From: Bacteroidales bacterium
Lineage (GTDB): Bacteria; Bacteroidota; Bacteroidia; Bacteroidales; F082
Assembly: GCA_028704385.1 (NCBI GenBank)
Contig: JAQVLA010000007.1
Location: 1 to 64,000, forward strand
Direction: 5' to 3'
DNA: 64,000 nt
In this document: piece by piece, positions 7,159-14,783 of the stretch
How positions within the stretch are numbered: position 1 is the stretch's first letter
Layout: the number at the start of each line of letters is the position of its first letter
Notes under the pieces: generated by a model
The model's database searches: none
What the model was told of the DNA's origin: nothing
Seen by the model: only the letters and a program-made list of their open reading frames with translations
Translations under genes and position numbers: made by a program

Positions 7159-7654
7159 TTAAATATCCAGACCATCCATCGGACTTTCGATATTTTCAAA
7201 TCCTTTTGTGGTGATGTGGGTGTATATTTTAGTCATTTTGCTGCTGTCATGGCCAGGCATTTCTTGTATGTAACGCAAGTCAACTCCCTGCTCCGGCAAA
7301 TGCGTCGCAAAGGTGTGTCGCAGTGTTTTAGGGGTTACCCTTTTTTGATTTTTTGCTCTTTCAGCGGCTTGTTTTACAACTTGCTGTATCGAACGATCAG
7401 AATACAAACCCTCCCCTAAATAAGAAATCATCCGTTGGCTCATTGGCAAGTTATTCACCCAAAATTGGTAATACTTTGGCAGCAAGTTTGGTATAGCGAT
7501 CCTTGCGCCCTATTCCGTTTTCCACACGCAACTGCATGCGCTCCCTATCGATATCACTTAGCTTAACGGCACTAATCTCGTTTAGACGCAATCCTGATCC
7601 ATAACCTTACATCAATATCAATTTAAACTTGATGTTTTCGGTTAGTCGTATCAT
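7159..7654 (-). pseudogene. Tyrosine recombinase (integrase) remnant
   Basis: The intact 3' portion (7159-7485) encodes the catalytic C-terminus of a tyrosine recombinase: TPKTLRHTFATHL (HxxR), a GHDSSKMTKIYTH segment with the last His and the Tyr nucleophile, and a tail ending SPMDGLDI. In another frame upstream lies the first catalytic Arg (YGSGLRLNEISAVKLSDID) followed by GRKDRYTKLA. Two in-frame stop codons (before GYGSGLR and after KVLPILGE) and a frameshift near 7420 disrupt the gene, and the N-terminal core-binding domain is missing. The SP-D-L tail recalls integron integrases, which end SPLDAL, but the linker between the KDR segment and LFRGG is too short to hold the integron-specific insertion. 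It is oriented like the cassettes, not opposite to them. Confidence 0.8.
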
Positions 7655-7745
7655 GAATGATGCATAATTTTTGAACTTGTTTTTTTAAAAAAGCATAGCC
7701 CAATTATACCTCAAAAAAACCATACAAGACAATCAAAAAAATCAA

Positions 7746-7824
7746 GCGTATCTTTTGATCAATTCATGCGTATCTTTTGATCAATTCATGCGCATCTTTT
7801 GATCAATTCAAACGTATCTTTTTT
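7746..7824. repeat. 22-bp tandem repeat, three copies plus a partial one
   Basis: The unit GCGTATCTTTTGATCAATTC plus AT occurs at 7746-7767, 7768-7789 and 7790-7811 with single-base changes, and a truncated fourth copy follows at 7812. Each unit holds TGATCA, which is itself palindromic. There are no spacers, so it is not a CRISPR array. It lies upstream of the recombinase remnant and could bind a protein or be a simple tandem duplication. The flanking 7655-7745 and 7825-7928 hold nothing I recognise. Confidence 0.75.
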
Positions 7825-7928
7825 ACGGTTTAAAAATGCAAGTGTAATAAATTAATTATCAGCAACATAAGTAATTGCTTAAAATACCGGACAGCACAGT
7901 TTTCTTTTGGGCACCAGGGCTTGTTCGT

Positions 7929-7966
7929 CACAAGCTATTCGGGTCATAACACAAGCCATTCGGGTC
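7929..7966. repeat. Two 17-bp direct repeats
   Basis: The element CACAAGCYATTCGGGTC occurs at 7929-7945 and 7950-7966, a 21-bp period. It lies in non-coding DNA between the cassette region and the chromosomal genes. Its function is unknown. Confidence 0.6.
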
Positions 7967-8031
7967 CTGGCACAGAGACTGTTTAAATAATCACTTCAAA
8001 TCACCACCGGGCTGGAGCCCCCATTAATGGG

Positions 8032-8100
8032 CCTGCCTGCCTGCCTGCCTGTCTGCCGTCAGGTAGATCTGCTGCCAGGTAGATCTGCCGCCAGGTAGGG
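8032..8100. repeat. CTGCC-rich dispersed repeat cluster
   Basis: A run of CTGC/CCTG tetramers leads into three copies of a CTGCCGCCAGGTAGAT-like element, the same element that occurs once at about 238-253 at the other end of the accessory region. From 7967 to 8298 there is otherwise no credible gene. Confidence 0.65.
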
Positions 8101-8298
8101 GATGGGGGCAAAGAAAAAGAAGCTAAACCCAAAACCCCAAAGGTTGTTAGTGTTGGGCAAAACCTGCTTTACCACCGGCTACAGGATAATTGCATGAATG
8201 ATTTTTGTACAGTCTCCATGACCAATCTAAAGGATTATGCAACGCCCTTTAAATACTGTTGCAACGCCCTTTAAATGCTTTCTGTTAAAATCAACTTT

Positions 8299-8646
8299 TT
8301 ACAGTAGCCACTGCGCCGGATCCCAAAAAACATTTTCAAAGTTTAGGATGGTATCACTTTCAATACGATGGCCTTCCTGTTCAAGCAGTTTTTGCATCAG
8401 GTCAGGTTGCCCGAAGTGATTTTTTCCGGTGAGCCGGCCATTACGGTTTACAACCCTGTGTGCCGGGACATTCAATCCGCTGCGATGTGATTGGTTCATC
8501 GCCCAGCCCACCATACGTGATGATTGACGTGATCCCAAAAATGCCGCTATCGCCCCATAGGAGGTAACTCTTCCGAATGGAATTTGACTTACTACAGCAT
8601 ACACTTTTTCAAAAAAAGAGATCCGGTCGTCAGTTGAATAATCCAA
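8299..8646 (-). CDS. Alkyltransferase-like protein (ATL, MGMT-type DNA-binding domain)
   Basis: This 115-residue protein corresponds to the DNA-binding domain of O6-alkylguanine-DNA alkyltransferases: PFGRVTSYGAIAAFLG, the SSRMVGWAMNQ recognition helix region, and HRVVNRNGRL. The alkyl-accepting PCHR motif reads PAHR here, so the acceptor Cys is replaced by Ala. That is the mark of alkyltransferase-like proteins, which bind alkylated guanine and flag it for nucleotide excision repair without removing the alkyl group. The start is a TTG at 8646 (no ATG is available), overlapping the end of trmB by 17 bases, so it is probably translationally coupled to trmB. Confidence 0.85.
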   Translation of the reverse strand: MDYSTDDRISFFEKVYAVVSQIPFGRVTSYGAIAAFLGSRQSSRMVGWAMNQSHRSGLNVPAHRVVNRNGRLTGKNHFGQPDLMQKLLEQEGHRIESDTILNFENVFWDPAQWLL

Positions 8647-9304
8647 AACGTAAGTATTTGATTTTAAGACCTTGTTCGAGCCACATCTGTTCGTAAAAAG
8701 TGCGAATGTTTTTCACTTCAAGTTCTTGTTTGTCAGCATAAAGGTCAGGGATATCCGCATAAACAGGAAGCTTTTGTTCGCGAATCACTTCCCTGGTATA
8801 ATCGTATAATAAATCACTGTCGGTTTTCAAATGCACAAAGCCGTCTTTGTTGAGGAACTTACGGTATTCTTCCAGAAATCGCGGCGCGGTGAGCCTTTTT
8901 CTAACTCTGGATAGCTGTGGTTGCGGGTCGGGAAAAGTAATCCAGATTTCAGAAACTTCATCCTGACCAAAGAAATGACTAACCAGTTCAATCCGGCTTC
9001 TGATGAAGGCTACATTTTTTAGCTTTTGCTCCTCAGCATCTTTCAGGCCACGCCACATGCGGGCTCCTTTGATGTCCATTCCGATATGATTATATCCGCT
9101 GCGATAACGTGCCAATCCCACTGTATATTCGCCTTTGCCACAGCCTAGTTCGAGCACGATGGGATTGTCGTTTTTGAAAAAATCCCTGTTCCAACTTCCT
9201 TTTAAGGGGAAGCTGCTTTGTTGTATTTGTTCGAAATTATATTGAAAAAAGTTTTCAAAAGTCTCATTCTCAGCAAAACGCTGTAGTTTTCTTTTCTTGC
9301 CCAC
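8630..9304 (-). CDS. trmB: tRNA (guanine-N7-)-methyltransferase
   Basis: TrmB forms N7-methylguanosine at position 46 of tRNAs using AdoMet. The protein shows the AdoMet-binding ELGCGKGEYT motif (near residue 50), GMDIKGARMWRG, and the signature WITFPDPQ with the basic segment VRKRLT following. I chose the GTG at 9304, giving 224 residues beginning VGKKRKLQRFAE, because TrmB proteins in this phylum start with a short basic segment at this point. The longer frame to 9373 adds residues that look like intergenic sequence. It is the upstream partner of the overlapping ATL gene. Confidence 0.88.
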   Translation of the reverse strand: MGKKRKLQRFAENETFENFFQYNFEQIQQSSFPLKGSWNRDFFKNDNPIVLELGCGKGEYTVGLARYRSGYNHIGMDIKGARMWRGLKDAEEQKLKNVAFIRSRIELVSHFFGQDEVSEIWITFPDPQPQLSRVRKRLTAPRFLEEYRKFLNKDGFVHLKTDSDLLYDYTREVIREQKLPVYADIPDLYADKQELEVKNIRTFYEQMWLEQGLKIKYLRFGLFN

Positions 9305-9369
9305 TAAATTCGAAAATATTAAAACATGAATAATAAACGCTTTGTTGAACAACCAAGGCAGGCGATAAA

Positions 9370-10623
9370 TCACATGCTGAACAGCCAGGCATTTTCGTTT
9401 TCTTCTTCTTTGATGGCATTAAGACGCGAAAGTGCTTCGTTTTTGCTGTGGTGGCCTTCAAAAGCTACACGATGCAGTCCGCTACCTGTTTGGCCGGCAA
9501 ATACGGCATCAAAACCTTTGGATCTGAGCGTTGCTACCAGATTATCGGCATTGGTTTTTTCGCGAAAAGCCCCTGCGATGATAAAATACTTTGCCTGGGT
9601 TTCGGTTACAGCCTGAGCCGGAGCAATTGGTTCAACCACCTCTACAGGAATTTCTTCCGGACTTGCATTAAAGGTTTCCGCTGAAATTTCAGTTGAAGCT
9701 TCTTCTGTTTTTTCAATAACCGGCGTTTCGATAATTTCTGCTTCAGAAGTGTTGTCGGCTTCAGCGGTTAAGGTGGTCAACTCATCTGTTTTTTCAGCTA
9801 CTTCCGTATTTTTTTTCAGAAGCAAATTTTCAGCAGTAAGCCCGGCTTCATTTACCTTAACCGGACTTTTCTTTTCCACGACTGACATCATCCCAAACCG
9901 ATCCATATTCGTGGCTACATATTCATTGGGGCTGGAATAAAAAAACGGGACAAGGCTTGCGTAGTTACGATAATATTGCTGAACCAGATGTTTATTCATA
10001 TACAACCATCCACTGAGCATAAAAACTACCAAAACAGCAATAAAGACCAATTGTTTTTTGTATGGATTTTTCCTTTTCGAAGCCCGGAAAACTTGCTTTT
10101 TGGGGGTAATGGCATCGGCTTTGGGAAGGTCACTGCTCAGTTTACGCGATTTTTCATCGCGTTGTTGTTTGATTTGTTGTTCCAGTTTTTTCGTAAAGCT
10201 TTCTCTTTTGATGGCAGGCGAAACAAAGCCTGACAGGCCAAAAGATTCTGCCAGGTAATTTTGGCTGAGATCAGGGTCAAAAACAAGCTGTTGTTTATCG
10301 TCCATCGAAAGGCTGCCAATCTGCCTGAAATTTATTCGTCTTCCGGCCTGCATTTCTTCGAGGCAGCGCAACACAAATTTGTCCATCCTCTTTTTGGCTT
10401 CGCCGTAAGGCAGCGATTCCTTATGTGCAATATGATTCAACAACATCCCATCATTGGCACGAAGATGCTGGTTGAAAACAATTTCTTTGTGAGGAGGCTT
10501 GAATTGATGCTTTACCGGATGCACTGAGGCAGGATGTGTTTTGGTAATAAAACCTCCCAAACCGGGAATCACAACACATTCGTGTTCAAATAACAAATCG
10601 GCTATGCTACTGGCAATCTTCAT
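9370..10623 (-). CDS. HU-domain and SPOR-domain membrane protein
   Basis: This 417-residue protein has an unusual architecture common in Bacteroidota. The first ~130 residues match the prokaryotic CCDC81-like HU domain pair (HECVVIPGLGGFITK; RRINFRQIGSLSM), related to the HU DNA-binding fold. A transmembrane segment lies near residues 190-210, followed by a long Glu/Thr-rich linker and a C-terminal SPOR domain (about residues 343-417; KYFIIAGAFREKTNADNL). SPOR domains bind denuded peptidoglycan at division sites. The protein would therefore link a cytoplasmic HU-like domain to septal peptidoglycan; whether the HU part binds DNA is not known. Confidence 0.82.
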   Translation of the reverse strand: MKIASSIADLLFEHECVVIPGLGGFITKTHPASVHPVKHQFKPPHKEIVFNQHLRANDGMLLNHIAHKESLPYGEAKKRMDKFVLRCLEEMQAGRRINFRQIGSLSMDDKQQLVFDPDLSQNYLAESFGLSGFVSPAIKRESFTKKLEQQIKQQRDEKSRKLSSDLPKADAITPKKQVFRASKRKNPYKKQLVFIAVLVVFMLSGWLYMNKHLVQQYYRNYASLVPFFYSSPNEYVATNMDRFGMMSVVEKKSPVKVNEAGLTAENLLLKKNTEVAEKTDELTTLTAEADNTSEAEIIETPVIEKTEEASTEISAETFNASPEEIPVEVVEPIAPAQAVTETQAKYFIIAGAFREKTNADNLVATLRSKGFDAVFAGQTGSGLHRVAFEGHHSKNEALSRLNAIKEEENENAWLFSM

Positions 10624-10704
10624 TTTACTAAGGGAACGATCAGATTTGCAAACTTGGGTTTATTGAAAACTAGTGTGCTAAGATACAACTCTAATTTTTG
10701 TTGA

Positions 10705-11442
10705 TCAAATTTTGTTGATAAGTTTTTCCAGATCGGCAGGGGTATCCACACCAAATTGTTCATGGTTGGTAAGTCCGGTTTGGATGGTTATGCCATGCTC
10801 CAGCCAGCGAAGTTGTTCAAGCGATTCGGCCATTTCGAGTGGAGATGGAGGCAGACTTGTTATCTGTTTCAACACCTCTGTCTTGTAGGCGTAAATACCA
10901 ATATGTCTGTAAAAAACAAAACTTTCGAGCCACTGCTCTTTCTCCGTATTGCGCAAAAAGGGAATCGTTTGCCGGCTGAAATAAATTGCTTTTCCGGATG
11001 GATTGGTGATCACTTTAACAACATTAGGATCAAATAGTTGTGAATTATCCCTGATGGGTTGAATTAAAGTGGCGATAGATACATCTTCGGGCTGGATTAA
11101 CCGGGCAAGCTGTTCAATTTGTTCGGGATGGATAAAGGGTTCGTCGCCTTGCACATTGATCACCGCATCAAAAGGATTTTGTTGCTTTTGAAGGGCTTCA
11201 AAACAGCGATCGGTTCCGCTGGGATGATGTGGGCTTGTCATCACATAGTTACCGCCAAAATTTTTCACTTCTGTGGCAATGCGATCATCGTCCGTTGCAA
11301 CAACAAGGTCGGTAATGAACCTGGCTTTTTTCACTTGTTCAAAAACCCTTCTGACCATGGTTTTTCCCTGGATCATGGCCAGTGGCTTGCCCGGGAATCG
11401 GGTAGAAGCATAACGGGCCGGGATAACAGCAAGGATTTTCAT
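10705..11442 (-). CDS. kdsB: 3-deoxy-manno-octulosonate cytidylyltransferase
   Basis: KdsB activates Kdo as CMP-Kdo for lipopolysaccharide inner-core synthesis in the cytoplasm. The 245-residue protein shows the nucleotidyltransferase start VIPARYASTRFPGKPL, the VVATDDDRI segment, VINVQGDEPFI with the metal-binding Asp, and ATLIQPI. I chose ATG 11442, which places the VIPAR motif about 4 residues from the start as in other KdsB proteins. The longer frame adds 19 unconserved residues. The gene lies 19 bases after the deoxynucleoside kinase gene on the same strand. Confidence 0.95.
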   Translation of the reverse strand: MKILAVIPARYASTRFPGKPLAMIQGKTMVRRVFEQVKKARFITDLVVATDDDRIATEVKNFGGNYVMTSPHHPSGTDRCFEALQKQQNPFDAVINVQGDEPFIHPEQIEQLARLIQPEDVSIATLIQPIRDNSQLFDPNVVKVITNPSGKAIYFSRQTIPFLRNTEKEQWLESFVFYRHIGIYAYKTEVLKQITSLPPSPLEMAESLEQLRWLEHGITIQTGLTNHEQFGVDTPADLEKLINKI

Positions 11443-11461
11443 GGCTTTCTTGTTCAGGATT

Positions 11462-12073
11462 TTAGAACAAGCCGTGTAGCTCGGCATTAATTTTTTCAAT
11501 TACCATACCCAGGTCATCGGGTTTTTCCAGGTCAATCTCATCCACTTCAATGATCAGCAGTTTGCCAATGGCATATTTGGTTATCCAGGCTTCATAGCGA
11601 TCGTTGAGGTGCTTAAGATAATCCAGGCGGATGGATTTTTCGTAATCTCTGTTACGTTTTTGAATCTGATTAACGAGTGTTGGCACACTGGCCCGCAGAT
11701 AGATCAACAGATCGGGTGGCTGAATAAACTTACTCATCAATTCGAAAAGCGAGCTGTAATTTTCAAAATCGCGGGTGGTCATCAGATTCATGGAATGGAG
11801 ATTGGGTGCAAAAATGTAGGCATCTTCATAAATGGTTCTGTCCTGTACGATGGTTTTGCCACTGTTGCGGATTTCGATCACCTGCCTGAAACGGCTGTTG
11901 AGAAAATATACCTGAAGGTTGAACGACCACCTTTGCATATCTTCATAAAAGCTGTGCAGATAGGGATTGTTTTCAACATCTTCGAAATGGGGCACCCAGT
12001 TGAAATGTTTGGATAAAAGCTTTGTTAGCGTAGTTTTTCCGGAACCGATGTTCCCGGCTATGGCGATATGCAT
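11462..12073 (-). CDS. Deoxynucleoside kinase
   Basis: This 203-residue enzyme would phosphorylate deoxynucleosides in the salvage pathway. It has a P-loop at the N-terminus (AIAGNIGSGKTTLTKLL), the substrate-site FEDVENNPYL segment, a DRTIYEDAYIFA motif with the conserved Asp-Arg of this kinase family, and a lid region near RNRDYEKSIRLDYL. The length is typical of bacterial deoxyadenosine/deoxyguanosine kinases. Which base is preferred cannot be read from the sequence. It is followed closely by kdsB. Confidence 0.88.
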   Translation of the reverse strand: MHIAIAGNIGSGKTTLTKLLSKHFNWVPHFEDVENNPYLHSFYEDMQRWSFNLQVYFLNSRFRQVIEIRNSGKTIVQDRTIYEDAYIFAPNLHSMNLMTTRDFENYSSLFELMSKFIQPPDLLIYLRASVPTLVNQIQKRNRDYEKSIRLDYLKHLNDRYEAWITKYAIGKLLIIEVDEIDLEKPDDLGMVIEKINAELHGLF

Positions 12074-12115
12074 GGTAAATGTTTTGAGAGCGAAATTAAT
12101 AAGTTTTTGAAAGCT

Positions 12116-13627
12116 TTACAATAGCTTAAGTATTTCCTCGAGTATGGTTCTGTTGTTCGACAGGCGCGGTACTTTATGTTGTCCTCCCAGCTTTCCCTTG
12201 CTTTTGAGCCATTTATAAAAGGTTCCGTGGGGGACCGCTTTTACAATCGGTGGCCTAAGCACCATATTGTGGTAGCGTTTGGCTTCGTAGTCGGAATTAA
12301 GCGATTTAAGCGCATTATCAAGGGTTTCGGAAAAGAAATCCGGATTTTCAGGAGCTTCCTCAAATTCGATCAGCCATTCATGTGCGGCCGACTCCTTTCC
12401 GCTAAAATAAAGGGGAGCAGCGGTGTAGTCGAGCACATTCACATGGCATTTGCGGCTTGCTATGGCCAGTGCTTTCTCGGCATTGTCGATAATGAGTTCT
12501 TCGCCAAAGGCATTGATAAAGTTTTTTGTGCGGCCGGTGATTTTTATCCTGTAAGGATTTAAAGAGGTAAACGTAACTGTGTCGCCAATCAGATATCGCC
12601 AAAGTCCTGCATTTGTTGTGATTACAAGCGCATAGTTTTGGTTGGTTTCCACTTCATGCAAGGCCAGTGTTTTTGGGTTTTCATCCTCCAAAGTTTCAAT
12701 AGGAATAAACTCATAATAAATGCCATAATCGAGCATCAACAATAATTCCCTGCTTTTGGATTGATCCTGAATGCCAAAAAAGCCCTCCGAGGCATTGTAA
12801 GTCTCCATAAAATTCATCCCGCTATGTGGGATCAGTTGCTGAAACTGTTCGCGGTAGGGTTCAAAATTGACACCTCCGTGAAAGAAAACTTCCAGGTTTG
12901 GCCAAACTTCCGAGAGGTTGGGTTTGCCGGTAAGCTCCAGTATCCGTTTGATCAAAACCAATGTCCAGCTTGGCACGCCCGAAATACTGGTAACATCGTG
13001 CTGCATGGTTTCGCGGGCCATCAGCTCAATCTTTTGTTCCCATTCGTCCATCAGGGCAATACTCAGGTTGGGTGTTTTCATCAGCTGCACCCAAAAAGGA
13101 AGGTTTTGAATCAGGATGGCCGACAAATCACCGTCATAATAGGAAGCATTATTCACTTCGCTGATGTTATGGCTTCCGCCCATTACCAAACCTTTGCCAT
13201 CAAAGATCTCGGTTTCGGGATGGTTGTTGATATAAATGCTGAGCATATCTTTACCTCCCTTGAAATGGCATTCTTCGAGCGAAGAATTACTTACCGGAAT
13301 ATATTTGCTTTTGCTGCTTGTAGTGCCGGATGATTTGGCAAACCACTTAATTTCTTCCGGCCAGAGCAGGTTTTGTTCGCTCTGGCGCAATCTGTCGATA
13401 TAGGGTTTGATGGCTTCATAGCTGTTGATCGGAATGCGCTGTGCAAACTCTTTTGGTGTTTTGATGCTCTTGAAGTCGTATTTTTTTCCGTATTCAGAAT
13501 TTTTACCGGTCATTATCAAGCGTTTAAACCATTCTGCCTGAACTTCATGCGGATATTTGATGAAGAGATCAATCTGATGCATCCTCTTTTTGATAAACCA
13601 GGAGGTAACGGTACTGATAAATGCCAT
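12116..13627 (-). CDS. GH3-family acyl-adenylate-forming protein
   Basis: This 503-residue protein resembles the GH3 (auxin-responsive) branch of the adenylate-forming ANL superfamily, as found across Bacteroidota. Visible family features are WFAKSSGTTSSKSKYIPVS (nucleotide-binding loop, near residue 110), the MGGSHN segment, YNASEGFFG, and LWRYLIGDTV followed by KITGRTKNFINAFGEEL. Plant members conjugate amino acids to hormones; the bacterial acyl substrate is unknown. A TACCTTTG box (13649-13656) lies just upstream on the minus strand. Confidence 0.82.
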   Translation of the reverse strand: MAFISTVTSWFIKKRMHQIDLFIKYPHEVQAEWFKRLIMTGKNSEYGKKYDFKSIKTPKEFAQRIPINSYEAIKPYIDRLRQSEQNLLWPEEIKWFAKSSGTTSSKSKYIPVSNSSLEECHFKGGKDMLSIYINNHPETEIFDGKGLVMGGSHNISEVNNASYYDGDLSAILIQNLPFWVQLMKTPNLSIALMDEWEQKIELMARETMQHDVTSISGVPSWTLVLIKRILELTGKPNLSEVWPNLEVFFHGGVNFEPYREQFQQLIPHSGMNFMETYNASEGFFGIQDQSKSRELLLMLDYGIYYEFIPIETLEDENPKTLALHEVETNQNYALVITTNAGLWRYLIGDTVTFTSLNPYRIKITGRTKNFINAFGEELIIDNAEKALAIASRKCHVNVLDYTAAPLYFSGKESAAHEWLIEFEEAPENPDFFSETLDNALKSLNSDYEAKRYHNMVLRPPIVKAVPHGTFYKWLKSKGKLGGQHKVPRLSNNRTILEEILKLL

Positions 13628-13648
13628 AGCGTTATTTTCTTGCGATTA

Positions 13649-13656
13649 CAAAGGTA
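13649..13656 (-). promoter_or_regulatory. TAnnTTTG -7 promoter element
   Basis: Minus-strand TACCTTTG 22 bases before the GH3-protein start matches the Bacteroidota -7 consensus. No TTTG at the right distance upstream was found, so this is a half-supported promoter. Confidence 0.4.
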
Positions 13657-13697
13657 AGCATTGCCTACTGACTCGTGATGTTTTGTTTCAACTCAAT

Positions 13698-14780
13698 TTA
13701 TTTGGGTGCTTTGATGATCAGATAAACGCCCATTATGGCATACAACAAATTGGGTATCCAGGCAGCCCACACCGGTGAGAGATTTCCGAAGGTGGCAAAA
13801 ACAGTTGAAAACTGCATAAAAAGAATGTACGAAAAGGTGATGGCAATGCCCAACCCGAGATGCATACCAATGCCGCCTCTTACTTTTCTGCTGGATAAGG
13901 CTGCCCCAATAAAAGTCAGAATCAGAATGGCAGCAGGCGATGCCAGTCGTTTTTGCATCTCAACTTCATAATTAACAACTCCCGGACTTCCTTTCAGCCG
14001 TTCTTTATTGATGTGTTCCTTAAGCTCCCAAAAATTCATTACTTCAAAGTCTTCCTTTATTTTGTACAAATCGGTGGGGATCAGATTAAGTAGGGTATCG
14101 AGGGTAATCCCTTTCTCGATCCGCTCATTCATTCCATCAATGTATCTTTTGGTGTAATTGATTATTTTCCAAGCATTTGGTCCTCTGGTTGTGTCCAGCT
14201 CTATGCGATCAGCGATAAGCTTGTAGGTCATCTTTTCATTATCGAAATGTTCGAGGGTAAAACGATAAGCTATTTGTTGCTTAACATTATAGTTTTCAAC
14301 GAATACAAATACTCCTTTTTCAATCTGTAAATGTATGTTGCGTTCCTTGTCCTTCGACAAATCCTCCATATACCTGTCTTTAAAAGCCCGACGCGTAACA
14401 TTGGTTTGGGGTATGAGGAAATTGCCCAGATAAAAGGAGAAGATGCCTAACAGAAGCGATGCCAAAAAATAAGGCCTGAGCATCCGCATAAAACTTACTC
14501 CACTACTTAAAATGGCAATGATTTCAGTATTTCCGGCCATTTTACTCGTGAAGAAGATTACCGAGATAAAGGTGAAAAGATAAACGAAAAGGTTGATGAA
14601 ATAGGGGATAAAATTGATGTAATAATCAATGATGATTTCTTTGACCGGCGCCTGGTTTTTGAGGAAATCTTCTATGTTTTCGGAGATATCAAAGATAATC
14701 ACAATGATGATTAGCAATGAGATAGCATAGAAAAATGTTCCAATAAATTTTTTGAAGATATACCAGTCAATCAGCTTCAT
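13698..14780 (-). CDS. LptF/LptG-family permease
   Basis: This 360-residue inner-membrane protein of the YjgP/YjgQ (LptF/LptG) family is part of the LptB2FG ABC transporter that extracts lipopolysaccharide from the inner membrane. It has the family layout: three N-terminal membrane segments (about residues 10-115, including IIIVIIFDISENIEDFLKN with the coupling-helix region), a large periplasmic beta-jellyroll domain, and three C-terminal membrane segments (about residues 280-357). It lies 3 bases after tgt on the same strand. Whether it is LptF or LptG is not decidable here. Confidence 0.88.
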   Translation of the reverse strand: MKLIDWYIFKKFIGTFFYAISLLIIIVIIFDISENIEDFLKNQAPVKEIIIDYYINFIPYFINLFVYLFTFISVIFFTSKMAGNTEIIAILSSGVSFMRMLRPYFLASLLLGIFSFYLGNFLIPQTNVTRRAFKDRYMEDLSKDKERNIHLQIEKGVFVFVENYNVKQQIAYRFTLEHFDNEKMTYKLIADRIELDTTRGPNAWKIINYTKRYIDGMNERIEKGITLDTLLNLIPTDLYKIKEDFEVMNFWELKEHINKERLKGSPGVVNYEVEMQKRLASPAAILILTFIGAALSSRKVRGGIGMHLGLGIAITFSYILFMQFSTVFATFGNLSPVWAAWIPNLLYAIMGVYLIIKAPK

Positions 14781-14783
14781 AAT

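Noticed and set aside
7746-7824. CRISPR array
   Set aside because: The 22-bp copies follow each other without spacers and no cas genes are present.
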